Assembly: GCA_003132645.1 (NCBI GenBank)
Contig: PKYM01000200.1
Span: 1 to 7,231, forward strand
From: Actinomycetota bacterium
GTDB taxonomy: Bacteria > Actinomycetota > Thermoleophilia > UBA2241
Direction: 5' to 3'
DNA: 7,231 nucleotides
The notes under the pieces are model-generated. The model worked only from the letters and a program-made list of their open reading frames with translations. It ran no database searches and was not told where the DNA came from. Positions 1-5,049 of the stretch are shown piece after piece. Within the stretch, counting starts at the first letter, position 1; each line of letters starts with the position of its first letter. Both the position numbers and the translations under genes were made by a program.

Positions 1-11
1 GCCTTAGTCGC

Positions 12-785
12 TCACACGGAGCGCTGATAGGAGCGGAAGGCCCGCGTGGCGAGCCACGTGCAGACGACCGCGAAAGCCAGCAGATACAGCGTGTGCCAGA
101 TCACAGTGCTCGATGAGGCGCCGCTGGTCAGGGCCGTGCGTCCCGCCTGAATGGCCCAGTTGGCGGGGTTGTAGCGGGCGACGTCCTGGATCCACTGCGG
201 CGCCAGGTTCTGCTGCAGGAAAGCCGACGACAGGAAGGTCAGCGGCAGCAGCACGAAGTTGACGGCGGCGATCACCGACTCCTCCTTGCGCAGCAGCAGC
301 GCGAGCCCGTTGGAGAGCGAGCCGAAACCCACAGACAGCAGCGCGGAGACCACGATCAGCACGACGACGCCGCCTGGGCCGCCGTGAAAGTGCCCGCCGA
401 CAGCCAGCGCCAGAGCCACGATGATGATCGTCTGAATGATCGTCGTCGCCACCTGGGGGGTGATGCGGCCCAGCATGACCGCACCGCGCTTGGTGGGCGC
501 GACCAGAAAGCGGTCCATGACGCCGCGATCGAGGTCGTCGATCACGCCCATGCCGCTCCAGCCGCCCGAGAACATGGCGCTCATCACCACGACGCCGGGC
601 GTGAGAAAGGTGATGTAGGAGTTCGTGGTGAAGCCGGGGATCTCGACGATCTTCTTGAACAGCGCGCCGAAGAGCAGCAGCCAGATGATCGGCTGGGCCA
701 GAGTGAGGGCGACATACCAGGGCTGGCGCAAGAAGTTGCGCATCTGCCTGATGGTCAGGTAGTAGGTGTGTCGTAGAGCTGTCAT
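12..785 (-). CDS. ABC-2 type drug exporter permease (DrrB-like)
   Basis: Membrane subunit of a two-component ABC exporter, 257 residues, a usual length for DrrB-type permeases. Seen: six hydrophobic segments at about residues 25-43, 58-80, 109-130, 138-160, 172-192 and 232-250. A cytoplasmic loop after the second segment reads DDLDRGVMDRFLVAPTKR (83-100), the coupling loop typical of ABC-2 permeases (family pattern: E/D-RG-x-ML/DR-hydrophobic-AP). Near the C-terminus a YNPANWAIQAGR stretch (205-216) matches the conserved 'NP' element of this family. The ATG overlaps the stop of the upstream ATPase gene in an ATGA, so the two are almost certainly translationally coupled and work as one transporter, probably as (ATPase)2(permease)2. 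The TGA stop lies 11 bp from the window edge. Family knowledge: these pumps export drugs, polyketides or lipids. The substrate cannot be read from the sequence. Confidence 0.93.
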   Translation of the reverse strand: MTALRHTYYLTIRQMRNFLRQPWYVALTLAQPIIWLLLFGALFKKIVEIPGFTTNSYITFLTPGVVVMSAMFSGGWSGMGVIDDLDRGVMDRFLVAPTKRGAVMLGRITPQVATTIIQTIIIVALALAVGGHFHGGPGGVVVLIVVSALLSVGFGSLSNGLALLLRKEESVIAAVNFVLLPLTFLSSAFLQQNLAPQWIQDVARYNPANWAIQAGRTALTSGASSSTVIWHTLYLLAFAVVCTWLATRAFRSYQRSV

Positions 786-1762
786 CGGGTGACCTCCGCG
801 GCCTTGTCGGCCTGCTCGAAGCGGCGGCCGGTGTGCATCAGATAGACGTCGTCGAGCGAGGGCCGGGCGACGGTGACCGAGGCCACGCTCACGCCGTGGG
901 CCTCAAGAGCCTGCAACACCACCGGCACGGCACGAGCGCCGTTGTCGGCGCGGGCGTGCAGGAGGCGGCCCTCGTCGACGACCACGTCGTGGACCTCGGT
1001 TATCTGCGCCAGGGCCGCGGCCACGCGGCCGTCGGTCTCAGTCTCGCCGAGCTCGACGTGCACGGCGTCGCCGCGCAGCTCGCTCTTTAACTCGTCGGGC
1101 GAACCCTGCGCCACGACCTTGCCCTCGTCGACGATCGCCAGTTGCCCCGCCAGTCTGTCGGCCTCTTCGAGATAGTGCGTGGTGAGCAGGATGGTGAGCC
1201 CCTCCTCGCTGGAGAGCCGCTCGATCTCGGTCCACATGTCGGCCCGCGCCTCGGGGTCGAGACCGGTCGTCGGCTCGTCTAAGAACAGCACCTCGGGGCG
1301 ATGGACGAGCCCCATGGCGACGTCGAGCTTGCGCTGCATGCCGCCCGAGTAGGTGCGCGTCACGCGACGCGCCGCGGCGGTCAGTCCGAAGCGTGCGAGC
1401 AGCGTGTCGACACGCTCCTCGAGAGATCGCCCCGCCATGCCGTACAGCCGGCCCTGGAGCATCATGTTCTCGCGCCCCGTGGCCTGCACGTCGACGCCCG
1501 ACTTCTGGGCCACGCAGCCGATCGCCCCGCGCACCCGGTCGGGTCGCTTCAGCACGTCGATGCCGGCCACGGTGGCCTGGCCCTCGTCGGGCCGCGAGAG
1601 CGTTGTCAGGATCTTGACTGTGGTCGACTTGCCGGCGCCGTTGGGCCCGACCAGGCCGAACACGCTGCCGGCCGCGACCTCGAAACCGACACCGTCGAGC
1701 GCCCGCACTCCCTTGGGGTAGGTCTTCACCAGCCCCTGCGCCACGATTGCCTTGTCTGTCAT
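782..1762 (-). CDS. ABC exporter ATP-binding subunit (DrrA-like)
   Basis: Nucleotide-binding subunit that powers the adjacent permease, 326 residues. Seen in order: Walker A GPNGAGKST (39-47), Q-loop glutamine Q86, ABC signature YSGGMQ (138-143), Walker B with LFLDEP (159-164; catalytic E163), D-loop GLDP (167-170) and H-loop H196 in TTHYLEEADRL. All catalytic residues are present. The extension after about residue 225, ending in RPSLDDVYLMHTGR, is the C-terminal module typical of DrrA/daunorubicin-resistance-type ATPases (DUF4162-like). The ATG start is supported by an AAGGA ribosome-binding site (plus-strand 1773-1777) 10 nt upstream. It is first in the operon, transcribed away from the MarR-type regulator gene at 1972, which suggests control by that regulator. 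Exact drug or lipid substrate unknown. Confidence 0.95.
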   Translation of the reverse strand: MTDKAIVAQGLVKTYPKGVRALDGVGFEVAAGSVFGLVGPNGAGKSTTVKILTTLSRPDEGQATVAGIDVLKRPDRVRGAIGCVAQKSGVDVQATGRENMMLQGRLYGMAGRSLEERVDTLLARFGLTAAARRVTRTYSGGMQRKLDVAMGLVHRPEVLFLDEPTTGLDPEARADMWTEIERLSSEEGLTILLTTHYLEEADRLAGQLAIVDEGKVVAQGSPDELKSELRGDAVHVELGETETDGRVAAALAQITEVHDVVVDEGRLLHARADNGARAVPVVLQALEAHGVSVASVTVARPSLDDVYLMHTGRRFEQADKAAEVTR

Positions 1763-1835
1763 GGTGCTACCGTCCTTACCGGGTTTCCCGTGGCCACCGT
1801 CGAGCGGCCGCCACGAAGGATCTCAGAATGTCCGC

Positions 1836-1865
1836 AGTTTAATTCCTAGATATTTTGATTGTCAA
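1836..1865 (-). promoter_or_regulatory. Predicted promoter of the ABC exporter operon
   Basis: On the minus strand a perfect -35 hexamer TTGACA (1865-1860) is followed after 18 nt by TAAACT (1841-1836), 4 of 6 to the -10 consensus. This sits in the only clearly AT-rich patch of the window. Transcription would start near 1829, giving a leader of about 67 nt before the ATG at 1762. That leader contains inverted arms CGTGGC (plus-strand 1789-1794) and GCCACG (1810-1815). The -35 overlaps that of the opposing promoter. The -10 is the weak part of the call. Confidence 0.5.
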
Positions 1866-1866
1866 A
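1854..1866. promoter_or_regulatory. Candidate MarR operator across both -35 boxes
   Basis: A perfect inverted repeat TTTGA-ttg-TCAAA lies on top of the -35 elements of both divergent promoters. MarR-family proteins bind short palindromes and commonly repress by occluding promoter elements. A bound dimer here would shut off the regulator gene and the exporter operon together. A second nearby pair, CAAAC (1863-1867) and GTTTG (1875-1879) separated by 7 nt, could be an alternative or extended site. The position is persuasive. Assignment to the local regulator is inference. Confidence 0.45.
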
Positions 1867-1886
1867 CTTTCAGTGTTTGGTATAGT
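1859..1886 (+). promoter_or_regulatory. Predicted promoter of the MarR-fusion gene
   Basis: TTGTCA (1859-1864, 5 of 6 to the -35 consensus), a 16-nt spacer and TATAGT (1881-1886, 5 of 6 to the -10 consensus) make a good sigma-70-type promoter. The predicted transcript begins near 1893 and carries a leader of about 79 nt before the ATG at 1972. The promoter is a strong argument against the longer in-frame TTG start at 1855, which would lie inside it. Confidence 0.65.
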
Positions 1887-1904
1887 ATCTGCTAAGGGCA
1901 TCAA

Positions 1905-1920
1905 CCTTCGCGAGCGAAGG
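1905..1920. repeat. 16-bp palindrome in the MarR-fusion leader
   Basis: CCTTCGC-GA-GCGAAGG is a perfect 7-2-7 inverted repeat about 12 nt downstream of the predicted transcription start. Its size is that of a MarR-family operator, so it may be an autorepression site. In RNA it could fold as a short hairpin, with a loop of four if the innermost pairs stay open. It is too far from the start codon to mask the ribosome-binding site. It has no adjacent T-run, so a terminator or attenuator is unlikely. Confidence 0.45.
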
Positions 1921-1960
1921 CACGACGCAATCGACGGGCCTGGCCTGTCCTTCCCGCAGC

Positions 1961-1964
1961 GAGG
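1961..1964 (+). promoter_or_regulatory. Ribosome-binding site fixing the MarR-fusion start
   Basis: GAGG lies 7 nt before the ATG at 1972. With the promoter at 1859-1886, it favours this start over the TTG at 1855, which would add 39 residues unlike any MarR N-terminus. Confidence 0.6.
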
Positions 1965-1971
1965 CGCGGAC

Positions 1972-3078
1972 ATGACAGAAGACAGAGAGAAACTCTTCGA
2001 CGACGTCGGCATCGAGCTCGGCGAGCTACGCCGCACCGCCGACCGCTTAGACGAAGCCATGGCCACCCGGTTCGGCCTCAACCGCACCGATCTGCGTTGC
2101 ATCGGCATCCTCTACCGCCGCGGCCGCGTCACCGCCGGCGAGCTCGCCGAGGAGAGCGGCCTGACCCCCGGAGCGATCACCACCGTGCTCGACCGCATGG
2201 AGCGCGACGGCTACGCCAACCGGGTGGCCGACCCCAGCGACCGCCGGCGCGTGATGGTCACCTCGACGACGGCCACCCGCGAGCTCGGCGCGCGCGTCTA
2301 CGGCGAGGTCGAGCTGGCCGGACGGGCGCAGCTCGAGCAGATCGAACCCGCCGGCGTCGCCGTGATCCGCGACTATCTGCGCGGCATCCGCGAGTTCTAC
2401 GAGGAGCTGGTCCTCGGCATCGCCACACCGGCCGGCAGCGGCGCCGTGGGCGGCGTCGACGCCGTTCGGGAAGGCGAGTTCACGGCGCCGCTGGGCGGCG
2501 TGCGGTGCGGGCGGCTCGAGTTCACCAGGGGCGCCGCCAGAGTCTCGATCTCCGTCGATGCGACGCTGACCGAGCTTTACCGCGGCGAGTTCGAAGGCGG
2601 CGTTCCCGACATCGCAGTCGACGGCGGCACGGTGTCGATCGGCCATAAGCGGCGCTTCCTGCCGTTCGACTGGCGCAACGCGAGGTCCAGAATCTGGCTC
2701 AACCCCGCGGTGCCCTGGGAGATCTCGCTGAAGGGCGGGATGTGGAAGCTCAACGCCGACTTTCGCGGCCTCGAGCTGCGCCTCCTCGACGTGGGCGGCG
2801 GCGCCAGCGATGTCGAGATCTGGCTGCCGGCGCCGGCCGGCCCCGTGGCGGTGCGCGTCTCCGGCGGCGCGAGCCATGTACGGCTGCACCGGCCCTCGGG
2901 CAGCGCGTTGCGCGCCGATGTCACGGGCGGCGCCAGCCAGCTCATCTTCGACGGCCAGCGCCTGGGCTCGATCGGCGGCCGCAACCGCCTCGAGACACCC
3001 GGCTTCGCGGCTGCGGCCGACCGCTACGAGGTGCGCTTGAGCGGCGGCGCGAGCCAGCTCGACATCGACGTGGTCTAG
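1972..3078 (+). CDS. MarR-family regulator fused to a C-terminal GGAS-repeat (toast-rack/DUF4097-like) domain
   Basis: Predicted DNA-binding repressor of 368 residues, more than twice the usual MarR length (about 140-180). Residues 1-150 are a complete MarR winged helix: helix-turn-helix around ELAEESGLTPGAITTVLDRM (57-76), then the wing with DPSDRRRVMVTS (88-99) and C-terminal dimerisation helices (about 104-148). A linker rich in A, G and V leads to a second domain (about 165-368) of short beta strands each introduced by a Gly-Gly turn: GAA at 187, GGT at 218, GGM at 255, then GGAS at 276, 298, 319 and 358. The 21-22 residue spacing of the middle copies suggests a right-handed beta-solenoid like DUF4097/DUF2807/LiaF-C domains. 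That assignment is by pattern only. No signal peptide or membrane segment is visible, so the protein should be cytosolic. It is divergent from the drug exporter genes, their likely target. The C-terminal domain might sense a ligand or partner protein. Confidence 0.85.
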   Translation: MTEDREKLFDDVGIELGELRRTADRLDEAMATRFGLNRTDLRCIGILYRRGRVTAGELAEESGLTPGAITTVLDRMERDGYANRVADPSDRRRVMVTSTTATRELGARVYGEVELAGRAQLEQIEPAGVAVIRDYLRGIREFYEELVLGIATPAGSGAVGGVDAVREGEFTAPLGGVRCGRLEFTRGAARVSISVDATLTELYRGEFEGGVPDIAVDGGTVSIGHKRRFLPFDWRNARSRIWLNPAVPWEISLKGGMWKLNADFRGLELRLLDVGGGASDVEIWLPAPAGPVAVRVSGGASHVRLHRPSGSALRADVTGGASQLIFDGQRLGSIGGRNRLETPGFAAAADRYEVRLSGGASQLDIDVV

Positions 3079-3091
3079 GCGGCGGCGCCTG

Positions 3092-4174
3092 TCAGCCGTG
3101 GTGCGCGGCCAGCGGCAGCTCGAAGGCGATCGTCGTGCCTTGGCCGGGCGTGCTTGCCACCGTGATCGCGCCCCCGTGTCGCTCGACGATCCAGCGGGCG
3201 ATGGCCAGACCGAGGCCGCTGCCGCCCCGATCGCGCGAGCGCGAGGTGTCCGACCTGTAGAAACGGTCGAAGACGTGTTCTACGTCGGCGGCCGCGATAC
3301 CCACTCCCTGGTCGGCGACGCCGATGACCGCCGTTGCACCGACGGCTGAAAGCGATACCTCCACAGCGTCGCCGGCCGACGAGTGTTCGATGGCGTTGCG
3401 CACGACGTTGCGCAGGGCGCGTTCGAGGTGGGCCGCGTCGACGAAGGCGCTGACAGAGCCGTCCGGCGCCGTCAGCGCCACCGCCACCCCGGCCCGTTCG
3501 GCCATCGTGCGCATGCCCTCGGCCGTGTCCCGCACGAGCTCCGCCAGGTCGACCGGCGCGAATCGCAGCTCCTCCTGGTGAGCATCTATGCGCGACAGCA
3601 GCAGCAGGTCGGCGACGATGGCGCTCATGCGGTCGACCTCCTCCAGGCCGCTGCGCAGCGACTCGCGTAACTCCTCGGTCTCCCCGGGCGTGGCAGCGCC
3701 GGCGCCTTGCCCGCGCGGCGACTCGCGCGGCGCCCCGGCCTCGCCGAGCGGACCAGCGTCGCCTCCCTGGCCGCGCAACGCCACCTCGAAGTCGGCCTTC
3801 ATGATGGCGAGCGGCGTGCGCAGCTCGTGCGAGGCATCGGCGACGAAGCGCTTCTGGGCGCCGTACAGTTCGCGGATGGGACGCAGGGTGCGCCGGGCAT
3901 ACCAGAGTCCCAGCGCCCCGACGGTCACGATGAGAGCGCCGTCCAGAGCCAGGAGCTGCCAGCGCAGCCGGCTGATCGAGCGCGAGGCCAGGTCGCGCTC
4001 CGAGCCGCTCTCGCCCCCTTCGCCGCCGCGGGCGACCTCAGCGATGTTCGTCTTGACGTTCAGGTACATGACCACGCCGGACACGCAGACGAGCAGCACG
4101 ATGATCGCCGTGAACAGGATGACGAGGCGCGTGCTCGCCCGCGCGAACACGTCGGGGCGCGAAGACCGGGTCAC
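3092..4174 (-). CDS. Sensor histidine kinase (HisKA/HATPase_c, no HAMP)
   Basis: Membrane sensor of a two-component system, 360 residues from a GTG start. Seen: TM1 at about 17-38 and TM2 at about 74-92, enclosing a short Gly/Glu/Ser-rich outer segment of roughly 35 residues. H-box ASHELRTPLA has phospho-acceptor His116; N-box NVVRNAIEHS (256-265), G1 DQGVGI (288-293), F-box VFDRFYRSD (301-309) and G2 GGSGLGLAIA (317-326) are all intact, so the kinase should be active. Only about 20 residues separate TM2 from the H-box, which leaves no room for a HAMP domain. Residues 133-172 hold a Gly/Pro/Ala-rich tandem duplication between the two dimerisation helices. The GTG lies 7 nt after the response-regulator stop with no good Shine-Dalgarno of its own, implying coupled translation. 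The signal sensed is unknown; the small outer loop fits sensing in or at the membrane. Confidence 0.94.
   Translation of the reverse strand: MTRSSRPDVFARASTRLVILFTAIIVLLVCVSGVVMYLNVKTNIAEVARGGEGGESGSERDLASRSISRLRWQLLALDGALIVTVGALGLWYARRTLRPIRELYGAQKRFVADASHELRTPLAIMKADFEVALRGQGGDAGPLGEAGAPRESPRGQGAGAATPGETEELRESLRSGLEEVDRMSAIVADLLLLSRIDAHQEELRFAPVDLAELVRDTAEGMRTMAERAGVAVALTAPDGSVSAFVDAAHLERALRNVVRNAIEHSSAGDAVEVSLSAVGATAVIGVADQGVGIAAADVEHVFDRFYRSDTSRSRDRGGSGLGLAIARWIVERHGGAITVASTPGQGTTIAFELPLAAHHG
3661..3780 (-). repeat. Diverged 60-bp tandem duplication inside the kinase gene
   Basis: Positions 3661-3720 and 3721-3780 align end to end without gaps at 42 of 60 bases by hand count, both beginning ACTCGCG. 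The unit is exactly 20 codons. In protein it appears as residues 133-152 (starts LRGQGGDAG, ends PRES) followed by 153-172 (starts PRGQGAGA, ends LRES). It lies in the hairpin loop between the H-box helix and the second dimerisation helix and keeps the reading frame. The 70 percent identity means it is not recent; the exact ends are uncertain by several bases. Confidence 0.6.
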
Positions 4175-4181
4175 GGCTCGC

Positions 4182-4856
4182 TCACGCCCGCAATCTGTAG
4201 CCGACGCCGCGCACGGTCTGCAGCAGGTCCGGACCGCCGGCGCCGTCGACCTTGCGGCGCAGGTTCTTCAGGTGCACGTCGATGACGTTGCTGGAGGCGT
4301 CGTACTCGTCGTCCCAGACGTGGTCGAGGATGCGCTCGCGGCTGAGCACCTCGTCCGGGTGCCGCATGAAGAACTCGAGCAGCGCGAACTCCTTGACCGT
4401 GAGCTCGAGGCTCACGACGCCGCGGCGCACGGTCCGCGAGACTGGATCGAGCACGAGATCGCCGGCCGTCAGCGCCGCCGGAAGGGCGCGCCGCGGGCGA
4501 CGCAGCAGCGTGCGCACGCGGGCCAGCAGCTCCTCGAAGGCGAAGGGCTTGACCAGGTAGTCGTCGGCGCCGCTGTCGAGGCCGGTGACCTTGTCGTCGG
4601 TCGTGTCGCGGGCCGTAAGCATGAGCACCGGAACGGTCAGGCCGCGCTCGCGCAGGTCGCGGCAGATGCTGAAGCCGTCGAGACCCGGCAGCATGACGTC
4701 GAGCAAGACCAGGTCGTACTCGTCGTGGCGGCTGCGCAGGCGGGTCTGCGCGGCGCGGCCGTCGCCCAGCGTGTCGACGGCGTAGCCTTCCTTTTCGAGG
4801 CCGCGCTTGAGCACCTGGGCCAGCTTGTCGGCGTCCTCGACTACCAGAAGTCTCAT
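4182..4856 (-). CDS. OmpR/PhoB-family response regulator
   Basis: DNA-binding partner of the downstream histidine kinase, 224 residues, normal for the family. Receiver domain about 1-115: acidic pair E7/D8, phospho-acceptor D53 in LVLLDVMLPGLDG, switch residue T81 in LMLTARD, and K103 in the KPF motif; all key residues are present. OmpR-type winged helix about 130-224: recognition helix in the region SNVIDVHLKNLRRKV (189-203) and wing LLQTVRGVGYRLR (211-223). The ATG start matches the canonical N-terminus (MRLLVVEDAD) and leaves no room for an upstream extension of family character. No convincing Shine-Dalgarno is visible, so a leaderless transcript is possible. It is first gene of a two-gene operon with the kinase 7 nt downstream. 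Its regulon is unknown; candidates are its own operon and neighbouring transporters. Confidence 0.95.
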   Translation of the reverse strand: MRLLVVEDADKLAQVLKRGLEKEGYAVDTLGDGRAAQTRLRSRHDEYDLVLLDVMLPGLDGFSICRDLRERGLTVPVLMLTARDTTDDKVTGLDSGADDYLVKPFAFEELLARVRTLLRRPRRALPAALTAGDLVLDPVSRTVRRGVVSLELTVKEFALLEFFMRHPDEVLSRERILDHVWDDEYDASSNVIDVHLKNLRRKVDGAGGPDLLQTVRGVGYRLRA

Positions 4857-4863
4857 GCCCTAC

Positions 4864-4893
4864 GTTCTACCCGGTTCGGGCCGGCCGGCGCAA
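4864..4893 (-). promoter_or_regulatory. Weak candidate promoter of the two-component operon
   Basis: On the minus strand TAGAAC (4869-4864) resembles a -10 hexamer and ends 7 nt before the response-regulator ATG, so transcription from it would begin at or next to the start codon. The element 18 nt upstream, TTGCGC (4893-4888), matches the -35 consensus only in TTG. Leaderless mRNAs are common in Actinomycetota, which makes this plausible but unproven. Confidence 0.3.
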
Positions 4894-4900
4894 CGCCTCT

Positions 4901-4947
4901 GCCGCGAAGGAGCACCGCCGCAACACCGGCGCCGCGAAGAAGTGCCG
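4901..4947. repeat. Direct repeats upstream of the response regulator
   Basis: Two copies of a 17-bp element, GCCGCGAAGGAGCACCG at 4901-4917 and GCCGCGAAGAAGTGCCG at 4931-4947, match at 14 of 17 bases and start exactly 30 bp apart (about three helical turns). They lie about 45-90 bp upstream of the response-regulator ATG, where an activator or autoregulator would bind. OmpR-family proteins bind direct repeats, though usually spaced about 10-11 bp. Could be chance similarity in GC-rich DNA. Confidence 0.3.
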
Positions 4948-4953
4948 ACAGGA

Positions 4954-4985
4954 AGGGGCGGCGGCGCTTGCGCGCCGCCGCCCCT
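4954..4985 (-). terminator. Strong GC-rich hairpin terminator after the MMPL gene
   Basis: A perfect 14-bp stem (4954-4967 with 4972-4985) closes a 4-nt loop. It lies 65-96 nt past the MMPL stop on the minus strand and before the response-regulator promoter region. There is no long U-tract on either side (minus-strand continuation TTCCTGTCGG), as is common for actinobacterial terminators. It should separate transcription of the MMPL gene from the two-component operon. Confidence 0.65.
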
Positions 4986-4990
4986 GGGCC

Positions 4991-5012
4991 CGAGGAGAGT
5001 GGGGTCTCCTCG
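4991..5012 (-). terminator. Secondary hairpin in the MMPL 3' region
   Basis: CGAGGAGA (4991-4998) pairs with TCTCCTCG (5005-5012), an 8-bp stem with a 6-nt loop. It lies 37-58 nt after the MMPL stop and 5 nt from the larger hairpin at 4954-4985. A smaller inverted repeat ACCAG-C-CTGGT sits at 5026-5036. Together they make a row of three hairpins before the two-component operon, probably a compound terminator or 3'-end stabiliser. Confidence 0.4.
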
Positions 5013-5049
5013 ATCTTCGCGAGCGACCAGCCTGGTGAGCGCCGCGGCC

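Noticed and set aside
1789..1815. Inverted arms CGTGGC/GCCACG in the exporter operon leader, considered as a riboswitch or attenuator.
   Set aside because: Six-base arms with a 15-nt loop and no alternative structure or terminator partner; not enough to call a regulatory RNA.
1855..1971. Upstream TTG start that would lengthen the MarR fusion by 39 residues.
   Set aside because: It lies within the -35/-10 promoter and the extension has no MarR character; ATG at 1972 has a GAGG 7 nt upstream.
2047..2984. Minus-strand and alternative plus-strand open frames inside the MarR-fusion gene.
   Set aside because: Composition-driven shadows; the plus-strand MarR frame carries recognisable domain motifs, a promoter and a ribosome-binding site.
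1906..5026. Identical 12-mer CTTCGCGAGCGA at 1906-1917 and 5015-5026, considered as a shared operator.
   Set aside because: Only the first copy is part of an extended palindrome, the second sits in a 3' region, and a shared 12-mer is expected by chance in several kb of GC-rich DNA.
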